Source: an uncultured Paraprevotella sp.
Lineage (GTDB): Bacteria > Bacteroidota > Bacteroidia > Bacteroidales > Bacteroidaceae
Length of the DNA stretch: 51,653 bases
Reading direction: 5' to 3'
Assembly: GCA_944320775.1 (NCBI GenBank)
Contig: CALUIV010000022.1
Location: forward strand, 1 to 51,653
Part shown: piece after piece, positions 1 to 9,326 of the stretch
How positions within the stretch are numbered: the first letter of the stretch is position 1
Layout of the letters: the number at the start of each line of letters is the position of its first letter
Notes under the pieces: model-generated
The model's database searches: none
What the model saw: the letters and a program-made list of their open reading frames with translations, nothing else
What the model was told of the DNA's origin: nothing
Program-made: the position numbers and the translations under genes

Positions 1-21
1 AGTTGCTTTATTGAATTTCAT
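1..21 (-). CDS. possible start of a divergent gene, cut by the window edge
   Basis: On the minus strand an ATG at 21 opens a reading frame MKFNKAT that runs off the left edge. A Met-Lys start followed by polar residues could open a signal peptide, and a divergent gene would fit the spacing to the GH89 gene. Only seven codons are visible, so product and reality are unproven. Confidence 0.25.
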
Positions 22-211
22 AGCGTTAACATGCTAATAAATTTAAATTTGATGATGTAAATCTGTTGTTTTCAACATTGATGTTTTGGATATGGAATTA
101 GAATTTCTATCAGAATACGATAATAATTGAAAATAAAATATTTAATTTGCACTATACTTGACTGCTTACACAATAATCTAAATAATTCATTTGAAACAAG
201 ATATTGCTGTT

Positions 212-241
212 TTTGTTAAAACTGTATGTTTTGTATTTACG
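212..241 (+). promoter_or_regulatory. weak Bacteroidales-type promoter candidate for the GH89 gene
   Basis: TTTG at 212-215 is followed after 18 bases by TATTTACG at 234-241, a partial match to the TAnnTTTG -7 element. It lies 30-60 bases before the GH89 start. The rest of 1-257 is AT-rich and I see no other feature in it. Confidence 0.3.
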
Positions 242-272
242 AACCATTTAATAATATATGAGAATTTATACC

Positions 273-2444
273 ATGAAAAGATTTATTTTTGCGCTGATGT
301 TCTTGTCAGTTGCTTTATGGAGCAATGCTTCGCCTGTTTCTGATTTGTTGGAACGCATTGATCGCGGTGCATCACAAAAATTTATAATTCAAAAAGTCGA
401 TTCTGAAAAAGATTTTTTTGAGTTGGACCAAAAGGGAAATAAAGTAGTGGTCCGTGGAAATAATTATATCAGTATTGCTGTGGGAGTTAACTGGTATTTA
501 AAGTATTACGCTGGTATTCATTTGACGTGGAATTGTATGAAAGCAGAATTGCCGGATATGTTGCCACCTGTTTTACAACCAGAACGTCACGAAACGGATA
601 TGAAGTACCGTTATGATTTTAATTATTGTACCTACTCATATACTATGGCATTTTGGGATTGGGAGCGTTGGGAACAGGAAATAGACTGGATGGCTCTTCA
701 TGGTGTAAATTTGCCTTTGGCTGCAGTTGGAACAGCTACGGTCTGGCGAAATGTTTTATTACGACTGGGGTATTCGAAGAAAGAAATAAATGAGTTTGTG
801 GCAGGTCCTGCTTTTCAGGCATGGTGGCTTATGAATAATCTGGAAGGGTGGGGAGGTCCCAACCCGGATAGTTGGTATGAACAACAGGCCGAATTGCAGA
901 AAAAGATCTTAAAACGTATGCGATCTTTTGGCATAGAACCTGTGTTGCCTGGATATTCCGGTATGGTGCCTAATAATGCAAAAGATAAATTAGGTTTGAA
1001 TGTTGCAGAACCTGGCAGATGGTGTGGATATCGTCGACCAGCATTTCTTCAGCCGACTGATGCAAACTTTGAACGTATTGCTCGTATTTATTACCAGGAG
1101 ATGACACGGTTATACGGGAAGTCTAATTTCTATAGTATAGATCCTTTTCATGAGGGTGGCAGTGTAGCAGGGGTTGATTTGGATGCTGCAGGAAAGGCTA
1201 TTCATAAAGCTATGAAGAAAGCAAATTCAAAAGCAGTGTGGGTAGCTCAGGCATGGCAGAATTGTCCGTATGATGCTATGATTGCAAATCTGCCAGCAGG
1301 TGATATGATTGTTTTGGATCTATTCTCAGAAAGTCGTCCTCAGTGGGGCGATCCGGCGTCTACTTGGTATCGAAAGAATGGTTTTGGTAAACATCAGTGG
1401 CTATATTGTATGTTGCTTAATTATGGTGGAAATGTTGGCTTACATGGCAAAATGGCCCATGTTATCGCTTCTTTCTATAATGCGCGTGCAAGCCGTTTTG
1501 GTCAGACTTTAGCCGGTGTTGGTATGACGATGGAAGGATCAGAGAATAATCCGGTCATGTTTGAATTATTGAGTGAGTTACCTTGGCGTGAGAAACAGTT
1601 TACAAAAGAAGAATGGCTCGATGGTTATGTAAAAGCACGTTATGGCCGTACTGATGAACGCTTACGACAAGCATGGGATATTTTAAGTAATTCAATTTAT
1701 AACTGCCCGTCAGCATCTACGCAACAAGGTACACATGAATCATTATTCTGTGCCCGTCCGTCATTGCAAGCTTATCAGGCTTCCAGCTGGTCTGAAATGC
1801 AGGATTATTATAAACCGGAAGATGTAATACGCGCTGCAGGATTATTTGTAGAAGCTGCCAATTCATTTAAAGGGAATAATAATTTTGAGTATGATTTGAT
1901 TGATATTGTACGTCAGGCTGTGGCAGAACGCGGACGTTTGGTTTATCCAGTTGTTGTTGCTGCATTCCGGTCTGGTGATCGTAATTTATTTCGGGTATCA
2001 GCAGATCGTTTCTTGAAGCTTATTGAACTTCAGGATCAGTTGCTGTCTACTCGGGAAGAATTTCGTGTTGGCCGATGGATAGATCTGGCAAGAAGAATGG
2101 GAAAAACTTCCGAAGAAAAGAATCTGTATGAATGGAATGCCCGGGTGCAGATTACGACTTGGGGAAATCGGGATGCTGCCGATGGTGCTGGATTGCGCGA
2201 TTATGCACATAAAGAATGGAATGGTATTTTAAAAGATCTTTATTATCAACGCTGGCGGGTTTTCTTTGATCATTTGGAAGCGCAAATGGTAGATGGGCAG
2301 ACCCGAAAAATTGATTTTTATAAAATGGAAGAAGATTGGGCTAATTCACGGAATCATTATGGTGTAAGTGGAAAAGGAGATGCTGTTCACGTGGCTAATC
2401 AGGTGTATCGTCAGATTGTAGATAATGCACGTTTGTCACATTAA
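273..2444 (+). CDS. secreted alpha-N-acetylglucosaminidase, GH89 (NAGLU family)
   Basis: The family removes terminal alpha-linked GlcNAc, found on heparan sulfate and on gastric-type mucin O-glycans. I chose the second ATG because it opens a classic signal peptide (MKRFIFALMFLSVALWSNA); an ATG 15 bases upstream would only add MRIYT. A small N-terminal alpha/beta domain (about 20-110) precedes the catalytic barrel, whose start shows the family stretch YRYDFNYCTYSYTMAFWDW. The two catalytic glutamates expected of GH89 are both present: Glu294 in DPFHEGG and Glu421 in MTMEGSENNP. The alpha-helical C-terminal domain is complete, so the enzyme should be active. No lipobox is seen, so a periplasmic or soluble location is likely. 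It stands alone, with a MITE-like element directly downstream. The sialidase, hexosaminidase and mucinase-type genes some 35 kb away suggest a shared mucin substrate, which is inference. Confidence 0.93.
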   Translation: MKRFIFALMFLSVALWSNASPVSDLLERIDRGASQKFIIQKVDSEKDFFELDQKGNKVVVRGNNYISIAVGVNWYLKYYAGIHLTWNCMKAELPDMLPPVLQPERHETDMKYRYDFNYCTYSYTMAFWDWERWEQEIDWMALHGVNLPLAAVGTATVWRNVLLRLGYSKKEINEFVAGPAFQAWWLMNNLEGWGGPNPDSWYEQQAELQKKILKRMRSFGIEPVLPGYSGMVPNNAKDKLGLNVAEPGRWCGYRRPAFLQPTDANFERIARIYYQEMTRLYGKSNFYSIDPFHEGGSVAGVDLDAAGKAIHKAMKKANSKAVWVAQAWQNCPYDAMIANLPAGDMIVLDLFSESRPQWGDPASTWYRKNGFGKHQWLYCMLLNYGGNVGLHGKMAHVIASFYNARASRFGQTLAGVGMTMEGSENNPVMFELLSELPWREKQFTKEEWLDGYVKARYGRTDERLRQAWDILSNSIYNCPSASTQQGTHESLFCARPSLQAYQASSWSEMQDYYKPEDVIRAAGLFVEAANSFKGNNNFEYDLIDIVRQAVAERGRLVYPVVVAAFRSGDRNLFRVSADRFLKLIELQDQLLSTREEFRVGRWIDLARRMGKTSEEKNLYEWNARVQITTWGNRDAADGAGLRDYAHKEWNGILKDLYYQRWRVFFDHLEAQMVDGQTRKIDFYKMEEDWANSRNHYGVSGKGDAVHVANQVYRQIVDNARLSH

Positions 2445-2469
2445 TCTTTGTAATAGAACCTGATAATAT

Positions 2470-2653
2470 AGAGGGTGTGTCAAAACGAAAATGACTACTC
2501 TTCAAAATTACAGTTTATAACTATAATATTTAAAAGGGTCGTATCAAACTCTGTATTGAGTAATGATACGGCCCTTTCTTTAGTCTTTTTAGGATGCTCA
2601 AATTTCAAATTATAAGCTCATATTTTCAAAAAATGAGTTTTGACACACCCTCT
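2470..2653. mobile_element. 184-bp MITE-like element with nested inverted repeats
   Basis: A perfect 17-bp terminal inverted repeat (2470-2486 reading AGAGGGTGTGTCAAAAC, and 2637-2653) encloses a second imperfect inverted repeat at 2533-2546 and 2564-2577 (AAAGGGTCGTATCA and its near complement). No open frame of note lies inside. From memory, ends beginning GAGGGTGTGTCAAAA occur on IS1182/IS4-like elements in Bacteroidales, so this is probably a non-autonomous derivative. No clean target duplication is visible. The inner hairpin could also act as a bidirectional terminator between the convergent GH89 and thioredoxin genes. Confidence 0.7.
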
Positions 2654-2663
2654 TTAAAATATT

Positions 2664-3137
2664 TTATTTAGGTTGTATTTTGTTGAGCAGGAAATGATCA
2701 ATGAGATTTTTTAATTGATCTTTTGGAAGTAAACCGGATATAACTTGAGGTTGTTTATCCATAGGTATGAAGACTAAAGTAGGAATACTGCGGATTTGAA
2801 ATAATGTAGCAAGTTCTTTTTCGGTTTCTGTGTTTATCTTATAAATAATCAGTTCTTCTTGATACTCTTCTGCAAGTTCTTCCAAAATAGGAGCGAGAAC
2901 TTTGCATGGAGGGCACCAGTTTGCATAGAAGTCTAATATAGCCGGACGATTTCCAAGATATAGTCTTTTATCCAAGGTGTGCTTATGGTTTATAATGTTC
3001 TTCAGAAATTCTTCCTGAGTCAGTTCTGTCGTTCTGGTAATCTTTGTTTTTTTGTTTATTTGTTTTTTATGAAATAAATTATAGATGATAATTATGGTTA
3101 GGACAATCAAGAAAATAATTTTTATTGTGTTTTCCAT
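2664..3137 (-). CDS. membrane-anchored thioredoxin-like protein with a CPPC active site
   Basis: The 157-residue protein has one N-terminal membrane segment (about residues 5-20), a short basic linker, then a thioredoxin fold with the active site WCPPC at 74-78 and the conserved cis-proline loop RSIPT. It should face the periplasm and exchange thiols there. The CPPC pair differs from the CGPC of ordinary thioredoxin and is more typical of cytochrome-maturation or TlpA-like proteins. The linker and domain resemble the cytosolic thioredoxin at 34010 (both share a G-x-RPA lead-in and an APxLxELAEEY helix), so the two look like paralogs. It is downstream of the CotH-type gene but separated from it by a strong hairpin, and I see no clear promoter of its own. 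Confidence 0.88.
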   Translation of the reverse strand: MENTIKIIFLIVLTIIIIYNLFHKKQINKKTKITRTTELTQEEFLKNIINHKHTLDKRLYLGNRPAILDFYANWCPPCKVLAPILEELAEEYQEELIIYKINTETEKELATLFQIRSIPTLVFIPMDKQPQVISGLLPKDQLKNLIDHFLLNKIQPK

Positions 3138-3165
3138 AGTTCGTTTTTATATTTGTTATAGCCAG

Positions 3166-3212
3166 TTTTTATAGGATTAAGAATATAATACTTATTCTTA
3201 ATCCTATAAAAA
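3166..3212 (-). terminator. perfect 19-bp hairpin terminator after the CotH-type gene
   Basis: Arms 3166-3184 and 3194-3212 are perfect complements (TTTTTATAGGATTAAGAAT and its reverse complement) around a 9-base loop, with U-rich ends on both strands. It sits between the CotH-type gene and the thioredoxin gene. Confidence 0.8.
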
Positions 3213-3272
3213 TAAATGTTTTAAAGAGACATATACAGTTTTATATAATAGCTTATAGGAATATCGATTGGA

Positions 3273-5561
3273 TTATTTTAAGATAACTTTTTCTCCGTTG
3301 ACGATATATAATCCGGGTTTTCCTATTGGTATAGAAGTCATTCCGCTATTTATTCTTCGCTGATTGATCAGCGTACCGTCAGCGTTGTGTATATATATCA
3401 TTATTGGTTCGGAACATTTTACAATAATTTGTCCGGAGGCAGCTGAAATGATTGGCTTGTTAGTATAGACAGGATCAGAGCAGCCCGTTGTCGGATCATA
3501 GCCATATTGCTTGTCAAGTGTTTGTATACGTTCTTCTATCCATCTATCCAGATAGTCCATTTCTTGTTCAAAGTCTAACTGTACCCCATTACTTCCGTTC
3601 CATCGTTGGATTTCTCTTTGATCGGCACCACTGGCTTTAAATAATTCATAAGTTTGAGTAAATCTTTTTAGTAGCTTCTCATGATCGAAAAAGCTTTGGC
3701 GCAGTGTAGCATATCGAGCTGCTAGTTTTTCATTCCAATAACCGACGTTAAGTTCTGCCAGTCGTTTAAAGAGTGTTAGTTCACCGTGTTCATAGTTCCA
3801 TAAGAACGTAACAAAATCTTGTGTTGCATCACTAGTAATGTTATTGCTTCCATTCCATCTTCGGCCCCATGTACCATCAAGATCCCAAGGCGAGATGCTT
3901 AATTTGGGGGCATCTTGTATGTTATAGCAATGCAAAAACATATTTTTACCATGGTTATCTGTAGCAAGAATAAGTTCTATAAATAAATAATAATCCAATA
4001 GTACGGGTATGTCAAAATAGTTATATACTTCCTTTGGGAAATCTGTATTGGAAGCGGTAGCAACGATGTTAATGGCATTGGCCAATGGTCCCCAGTCAAT
4101 AATTTCTCCATCATTTAGGTCTGGATATTGCATTTCCCAGCCATCCCATGTTTCACTGTTGTTGTTATATCCAGCAACGGGGGTCATAGGAAAATAATTT
4201 TGGTCTATATTGTGTCCCATGAGTACGGAATAGCTCCATTGTGAGGATTTATAGAGTAATCCACGAATAATTGCTGATTGTCCGGGTGTTTCGCTTTCTT
4301 TTTGTTTTTTAAGTTTTAATTGTTTTCGGTCTAATTTTTCTGTCATGCAATAAATGCCGGCATATTCTCCGTTTAGGAATAATTCGACAAAGACACCGCG
4401 TGTTCCATTTTGCGCTTCCGGTTCTTCTGTAAAATGATATGGTTTTGTGGCATAGTCGTTCCATAGATCTGTGGAAATACGATTCCGCATTCTCCCCGGA
4501 TCGATGGCCATGGCGTCTAGAATCCAGTTGTTGTCCTCGCGCAGTCCGAAATAGCTGGCGTCCATGGATTCCTGTTCTTTATTGATAAGCTTGACTGCGT
4601 AGGCTTTTTTGTTCATTGTCGAGGCGGTTGCTCCTCTGTATCGGAACCGTGCCTGGGCTATCGTATCGATGGCGGAAGTGTTTGGGTCGTTAACTTTGAT
4701 TGTTCCATTTGTGTAATTGTAATTATTGAATCCGTAACCGGTAATTTCAACAATAGGTAGAAACGTAAATGAGAGATTGGCTTTTGCCAGGATATTATCT
4801 TGTTCGTCTTTGATTTTTAGAAGAAATATATTCCCTTCTGTAAAGTCTTGAAATTGAATATTAGAATTCAGATCTTGATCGTTGATTGTCAGTTTTATAT
4901 TTGAATTACCCTTTTTATAGATTACTTTAGCTTTTCCGGTGAATGTCTTCTCGTTTATATAATTTTCTTTTATTGGTAATAAAAACGATCTGTCAGTTAT
5001 GTTATATATAGCTTGTTTCCCATTTATATACAAAGTGTCGATATAATTGGAAATGTCAGTTGATAATTCTCCTTTTTCTGTGAATTTAAAAATTTCATTT
5101 TGCCCTGGTGTACCGTTTTGTTCGTATGTTCCGACAATGTAGCTACTTGTTCTTACATCCAGAAAATGACCGTTAAGACAACATGCAATTGTGTAATATC
5201 CATTTTCATATTCATTAATTTGCCAGAGAGAAGCTTCGCCTTGCATATTATCAGTCAGATCAACATATCTTTTATAATCATTGCGTTCACCGTCATAAGT
5301 CATATATTGCCCGGTCGATGCATTTTTTATGCTGAATTTACCAGTTTCTTCTTCTGTGAGATACCAATAGGCATCTGCATTACTTGTATTGGATAAGTCA
5401 TAAAACAGGGGTATATTATTACCATGTGACTTGCCAGTTTGCAATGAGCCGCTATTCCACATTTTACATTGAATCTGATATGTTTTGTCTGGGGAAAATT
5501 GAACTGAAGCAAAACAGAAGGTCGTAATAAAAAATATCATTATTGTGATGAGTCTTTTCAT
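3273..5561 (-). CDS. secreted CotH-domain protein with ricin-like N-terminus and C-terminal tag
   Basis: I start at the tenth codon of the longer frame because MKRLITIMIFFITTFCFA is a clear signal peptide. Residues about 20-160 resemble a beta-trefoil sugar-binding module (YQIQCKMWNSGSL, YYTIACCLNGHFLDV). A spacer follows, then a CotH domain (about 290-640) with the family stretches RFRYRGATA, DPGRMRNRISTDLWND, LNGEYAGIYCMTEK and SPWDLDGTWG. CotH of Bacillus is an atypical protein kinase on spore coats; the role of such domains in Bacteroidota is unknown. The C-terminus ends in a compact beta-module closing with PGLYIVNGEKVILK, resembling the end of several large secreted proteins in this window. 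It is monocistronic, bounded by hairpins on both sides. Surface binding or modification of a partner is a guess. Confidence 0.85.
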   Translation of the reverse strand: MKRLITIMIFFITTFCFASVQFSPDKTYQIQCKMWNSGSLQTGKSHGNNIPLFYDLSNTSNADAYWYLTEEETGKFSIKNASTGQYMTYDGERNDYKRYVDLTDNMQGEASLWQINEYENGYYTIACCLNGHFLDVRTSSYIVGTYEQNGTPGQNEIFKFTEKGELSTDISNYIDTLYINGKQAIYNITDRSFLLPIKENYINEKTFTGKAKVIYKKGNSNIKLTINDQDLNSNIQFQDFTEGNIFLLKIKDEQDNILAKANLSFTFLPIVEITGYGFNNYNYTNGTIKVNDPNTSAIDTIAQARFRYRGATASTMNKKAYAVKLINKEQESMDASYFGLREDNNWILDAMAIDPGRMRNRISTDLWNDYATKPYHFTEEPEAQNGTRGVFVELFLNGEYAGIYCMTEKLDRKQLKLKKQKESETPGQSAIIRGLLYKSSQWSYSVLMGHNIDQNYFPMTPVAGYNNNSETWDGWEMQYPDLNDGEIIDWGPLANAINIVATASNTDFPKEVYNYFDIPVLLDYYLFIELILATDNHGKNMFLHCYNIQDAPKLSISPWDLDGTWGRRWNGSNNITSDATQDFVTFLWNYEHGELTLFKRLAELNVGYWNEKLAARYATLRQSFFDHEKLLKRFTQTYELFKASGADQREIQRWNGSNGVQLDFEQEMDYLDRWIEERIQTLDKQYGYDPTTGCSDPVYTNKPIISAASGQIIVKCSEPIMIYIHNADGTLINQRRINSGMTSIPIGKPGLYIVNGEKVILK

Positions 5562-5625
5562 ATGTGTAGATTTTATGTTAATATCCAAGGTTTTCGTTTG
5601 TGTAAGCTCTCTTGGGAGCTAAAAG

Positions 5626-5675
5626 CAAGAAGCAGTATAAATAGAACTTTCATCAAACTATTATACTGCTTCTTG
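5626..5675 (-). terminator. hairpin terminator after metG
   Basis: Perfect 15-bp arms at 5626-5640 (CAAGAAGCAGTATAA) and 5661-5675 flank a 20-base loop just downstream of the metG stop. It closes the metG cluster before the CotH-type gene. Confidence 0.75.
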
Positions 5676-5692
5676 ATAATATTATATGATAA

Positions 5693-7732
5693 TTAACCAA
5701 CCTGTGAGCCTGGTTTTACTTCGCGATCAGTAGTAATCACGCTCAGTGAACCGTCGTTATTGACAGCTGAAAGAATCATGCCTTGGCTTTCAATTCCTTT
5801 AAGCTTTCTTGGTGGCAGATTTGCAATGAAACAGACTTGTTTACCAACCAGCTCTTCAGGTTTATAATATTTTGAAATGCCACTGACAATAGTTCTATTC
5901 TCAAGGCCATCAGCAATCTTGAAGCATAGTAGTTTGTCTGCCTTCGGAACTTTTGTACATTCCAATACGGTGCCGACACGTATATCTAGTTTTTCGAATT
6001 CATCGAAGCTAATGTCTGCTTTTATTGGTTCTGCTTTATAGTTGGCTTCTTCGTTGGCTTTCTTTGTGTCAAGAAGTTTTTGTATTTGGGCTTCAATCAC
6101 ATCGTCTTCTATTTTTTCAAAAAGAAGTTCAGGTTTGCCTAATTGGTGCCCGGCTGTTAAAAGGTCTATACGGCCTAATTGTTCCCATTCGAAGGAATCA
6201 ATATTAAGCATATTGCGTAACTTCTTACTGCTAAATGGCAAGAATGGTTCAAAAGCAATAGCTAAATTTGCAGTTAGTTGTAATGAGATAAAGATAATTG
6301 TCTTGACACGTTCTGGATCTGTTTTGATCAGTTTCCAAGGTTCAGAATCTGCTATATATTTATTACCAATGCGTGCCAGATTCATGGCTTCTTTTTGTGC
6401 ATCACGGAATTTGAAATTATCTAGCAGTTCTTCTACTTTTTGCTTAACATCTTTAAATTCATCCAATGTCTGCTTGTCATATTCTGTCAATTCTCCACAG
6501 GCTGGTACTATACCTTCGTAGTATTTCTGAGTTAATTGAAGTGCTCTGTTTACGAAGTTTCCGTATACTGCTACGAGTTCATTGTTATTTCGTGCTTGGA
6601 AATCTTTCCATGTAAAGTCATTATCTTTAGTTTCTGGTGCGTTTGCAGTAAGTACATAACGCAAAACATCTTGCTTTCCAGGGAAGTCTGCAAGGTACTC
6701 ATGTAACCAGACCGCCCAATTGCGTGATGTGGAGATCTTATCTCCTTCCAGATTCAGAAATTCATTGCTTGGAACATTGTCTGGCAGTATGTAGCTTCCT
6801 TCTGCCTTTAACATGGCAGGGAAAACAATGCAGTGGAATACAATATTGTCTTTACCGATGAAATGAATCAAACGAGTTTCAGGATCTTTCCACCAAGTTT
6901 CCCATGTGTCCGGCAACAGTTCTTTGGTGTTACTGATATATCCGATTGGGGCATCAAACCAAACATAAAGAACTTTTCCCTCTGCACCTTCTACTGGAAC
7001 TGGTATTCCCCAATCTAGATCTCGGCTTACGGCACGTGGTTGCAGTCCCATGTCCAACCAGCTTTTGCATTGACCGTAGACGTTGTTACGCCATTCTTTG
7101 TGGTCCTCAAGTATCCACTGACGCAACCAGCTTTCGTGTTTATCCAGGGGAAGGTACCAATGCTTGGTTTCTCGCATAACGGGTTTAGAGCCGCTGATGG
7201 CGCTTTTGGGGTTAATCAACTCTGTTGGTGAAAGAGACGTTCCACATTTTTCACATTGGTCGCCATAAGCTCCTTCTGCGTGACAGTGGGGACATTCTCC
7301 TGTGATATATCTGTCTGCCAAAAAGGTTTGTGCTTCTTCATCATAGTATTGCATAGAAGTCTTTTCAATAAACTCTCCTTTTTCGTAAAGTTTACGGAAG
7401 AAATCAGATGCAACTTGTCGATGGGTCTCAGAAGTTGTCCGGCTGTAGATATCGAAAGAAATTCCGAATTCTTTAAAAGAGTCTTTTATTAATTTGTGAT
7501 AACGATCAACAACATCCTGCGGTGTGATTCCCTCTTTTTTCGCACGAATAGTGATAGGTACTCCATGTTCATCTGAACCTCCAATAAAAAGAACATCTTC
7601 TTTTTTTAGACGAAGGTAACGTACATAAATATCAGCAGGTACATATACGCCTGCCAGATGTCCGATGTGGACAGGGCCATTGGCATATGGAAGCGCTGAA
7701 GTTACTGTGGTTCTTTTGAATTTCTTCTCCAT
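5693..7732 (-). CDS. metG: methionyl-tRNA synthetase
   Basis: The enzyme charges initiator and elongator tRNA-Met with methionine. The class I signatures are HIGH at residues 22-25 and KISTS at 332-336 (the KMSKS loop). A single zinc knuckle with Cys147, Cys150, Cys160 and Cys163 is present. Residues from about 575 to the end form the OB-fold tRNA-binding extension ([20 protein letters not shown], then [15 protein letters not shown]), so at 679 residues this is the long, dimer-type form. The start [19 protein letters not shown] is the usual one. It lies 36 bases after comM and is probably the last gene of that cluster; a strong hairpin follows. Confidence 0.97.
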   Translation of the reverse strand: MEKKFKRTTVTSALPYANGPVHIGHLAGVYVPADIYVRYLRLKKEDVLFIGGSDEHGVPITIRAKKEGITPQDVVDRYHKLIKDSFKEFGISFDIYSRTTSETHRQVASDFFRKLYEKGEFIEKTSMQYYDEEAQTFLADRYITGECPHCHAEGAYGDQCEKCGTSLSPTELINPKSAISGSKPVMRETKHWYLPLDKHESWLRQWILEDHKEWRNNVYGQCKSWLDMGLQPRAVSRDLDWGIPVPVEGAEGKVLYVWFDAPIGYISNTKELLPDTWETWWKDPETRLIHFIGKDNIVFHCIVFPAMLKAEGSYILPDNVPSNEFLNLEGDKISTSRNWAVWLHEYLADFPGKQDVLRYVLTANAPETKDNDFTWKDFQARNNNELVAVYGNFVNRALQLTQKYYEGIVPACGELTEYDKQTLDEFKDVKQKVEELLDNFKFRDAQKEAMNLARIGNKYIADSEPWKLIKTDPERVKTIIFISLQLTANLAIAFEPFLPFSSKKLRNMLNIDSFEWEQLGRIDLLTAGHQLGKPELLFEKIEDDVIEAQIQKLLDTKKANEEANYKAEPIKADISFDEFEKLDIRVGTVLECTKVPKADKLLCFKIADGLENRTIVSGISKYYKPEELVGKQVCFIANLPPRKLKGIESQGMILSAVNNDGSLSVITTDREVKPGSQVG

Positions 7733-7768
7733 ATTTTATGTTTTTACTTTTTGTTGATAATTCTATTT

Positions 7769-9310
7769 TTATTGTCCCCAACTATTTCGGTCGAGGTTCC
7801 TATATCCGATTGCTTCAGCAATATGTTCAGTACAGATTGAATCTGATTCATCTAAATCTGCGATTGTTCGGGCTACGCGTAATATACGGTCGTAAGCACG
7901 TGCTGATAATTGAAACTTATTCATCGCTGTACGTAGTAGTTCTATACATGCTCCTTGAGGTTCTGCATATAAGTGCAACAGTTTACTGTTCATTTGTGCA
8001 TTACAATGTATTCCAGGATATGTTGAGAACCTTTTAGCTTGAATTTCTCTAGCCCGGACGACTCGTTTTCTAATTTCTGAACTAGATTCTTCTTTTCGGT
8101 TTTGTGATAATTCATCGAAACTGAGTGGTGCAATCTCAACCTGTAAGTCTATACGATCCATTAACGGTCCTGATATCTTGCCCAGATAACGTTGTATTTG
8201 TCCAGGCGTACAGATACAGTCATGTGTTGGATCGTTATAATACCCGCATGGGCAGGGATTCATGGATGCCACAAACATAAACGAGCATGGATATGTAATG
8301 CTGTTTCGGGAACGGGATAGATTTATTTTCCGGTCTTCCAATGGTTGCCTGAGCATTTCGAGTGTTTGTCTATTGAATTCTGGGAGTTCATCACAGAATA
8401 ATACACCATTATGGGCAAGACTAATTTCTCCTGGCATAGGATTACTGCCTCCGCCGGTTAGAGCAGCCCGTGAAATAGAGTGGTGAGGTGAACGAAATGG
8501 CCGTTGCGTTATTAAGGATGTTTCTCGGTCCAATTTACCCGCGACGGAATGAATTTGCGTTGTTTCTAAACTTTCGGATAAAGTTAGCGGAGGTAAAATT
8601 GATGGTATTCTGCGTGCCATCATTGATTTTCCGCTTCCCGGTGGTCCGATTAAAATGACATTATGTCCGCCTGCAGCTGCCACTTCCAATGCTCTTTTGG
8701 CATGGGCTTGTCCTTTTACATCTGCAAAATCGCAATCTGTTTTTAGTTGTTGTTGATAAAACTCATTACGTGTATCTACGAAATATGGGTTAAATGTTTG
8801 GGTTTCATTGAAGAAGTCAATAACTTCTTTAATGTTTTGCATGCCGTAGACTTTAAGTTTGTTGACGACTGCAGCTTCGCGAACATTTTGTTCAGGTACA
8901 ATTAATCCATCGTATTCTAGTTCTCGGGCTTTGATCGCTATCGGAAGCGCTCCCCGTATTGGTTGTAAACTACCGTCTAGGCTCAGTTCACCTACCAGCA
9001 TGTATTTTTCAAGTTTGGCAATATTGGATATTTTATTTTGCGATGCAAGAATTCCTATTGCTAGTGGAAGATCATACCCCGTTCCTTCCTTTTTGATATC
9101 GGCAGGAGCCATGTTTACGGTAATGCGTGCTGCAGGAAACTTTTGTCCGCAATTCTCAAAGGCTGCAACGATACGTTCGTGACTTTCTTTCACTGCGTTA
9201 TCCGGCAACCCTACCAACGTGAAGCGAAATCCCTTAGATGCATTTACTTCTATGGTAATGGGAATCGCTTCCAATCCTTGAACTGCTGCGCCTGAGACTT
9301 TTACTAGCAT
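7769..9310 (-). CDS. comM: YifB/ComM-family Mg-chelatase-like AAA+ ATPase
   Basis: ComM is a hexameric helicase that drives branch migration when single-stranded DNA is integrated during natural transformation; the same family is annotated YifB. The N-terminal Lon-like domain (about 1-170) is followed by the AAA+ core with Walker A GPPGSGKS at 222-229 and Walker B VLFCDELPEF. A cysteine cluster MNPCPCGYYN...DCICTPGQ, typical of the family, follows. The C-terminal Mg-chelatase domain ends with ARTIADLDESDSI. Length (513) is normal. It sits between the TlpA-like lipoprotein gene (16-base gap) and metG. comF for DNA uptake is about 19 kb away; no other competence gene is visible. Confidence 0.93.
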   Translation of the reverse strand: MLVKVSGAAVQGLEAIPITIEVNASKGFRFTLVGLPDNAVKESHERIVAAFENCGQKFPAARITVNMAPADIKKEGTGYDLPLAIGILASQNKISNIAKLEKYMLVGELSLDGSLQPIRGALPIAIKARELEYDGLIVPEQNVREAAVVNKLKVYGMQNIKEVIDFFNETQTFNPYFVDTRNEFYQQQLKTDCDFADVKGQAHAKRALEVAAAGGHNVILIGPPGSGKSMMARRIPSILPPLTLSESLETTQIHSVAGKLDRETSLITQRPFRSPHHSISRAALTGGGSNPMPGEISLAHNGVLFCDELPEFNRQTLEMLRQPLEDRKINLSRSRNSITYPCSFMFVASMNPCPCGYYNDPTHDCICTPGQIQRYLGKISGPLMDRIDLQVEIAPLSFDELSQNRKEESSSEIRKRVVRAREIQAKRFSTYPGIHCNAQMNSKLLHLYAEPQGACIELLRTAMNKFQLSARAYDRILRVARTIADLDESDSICTEHIAEAIGYRNLDRNSWGQ

Positions 9311-9326
9311 GCTTGTTATGACTGGA

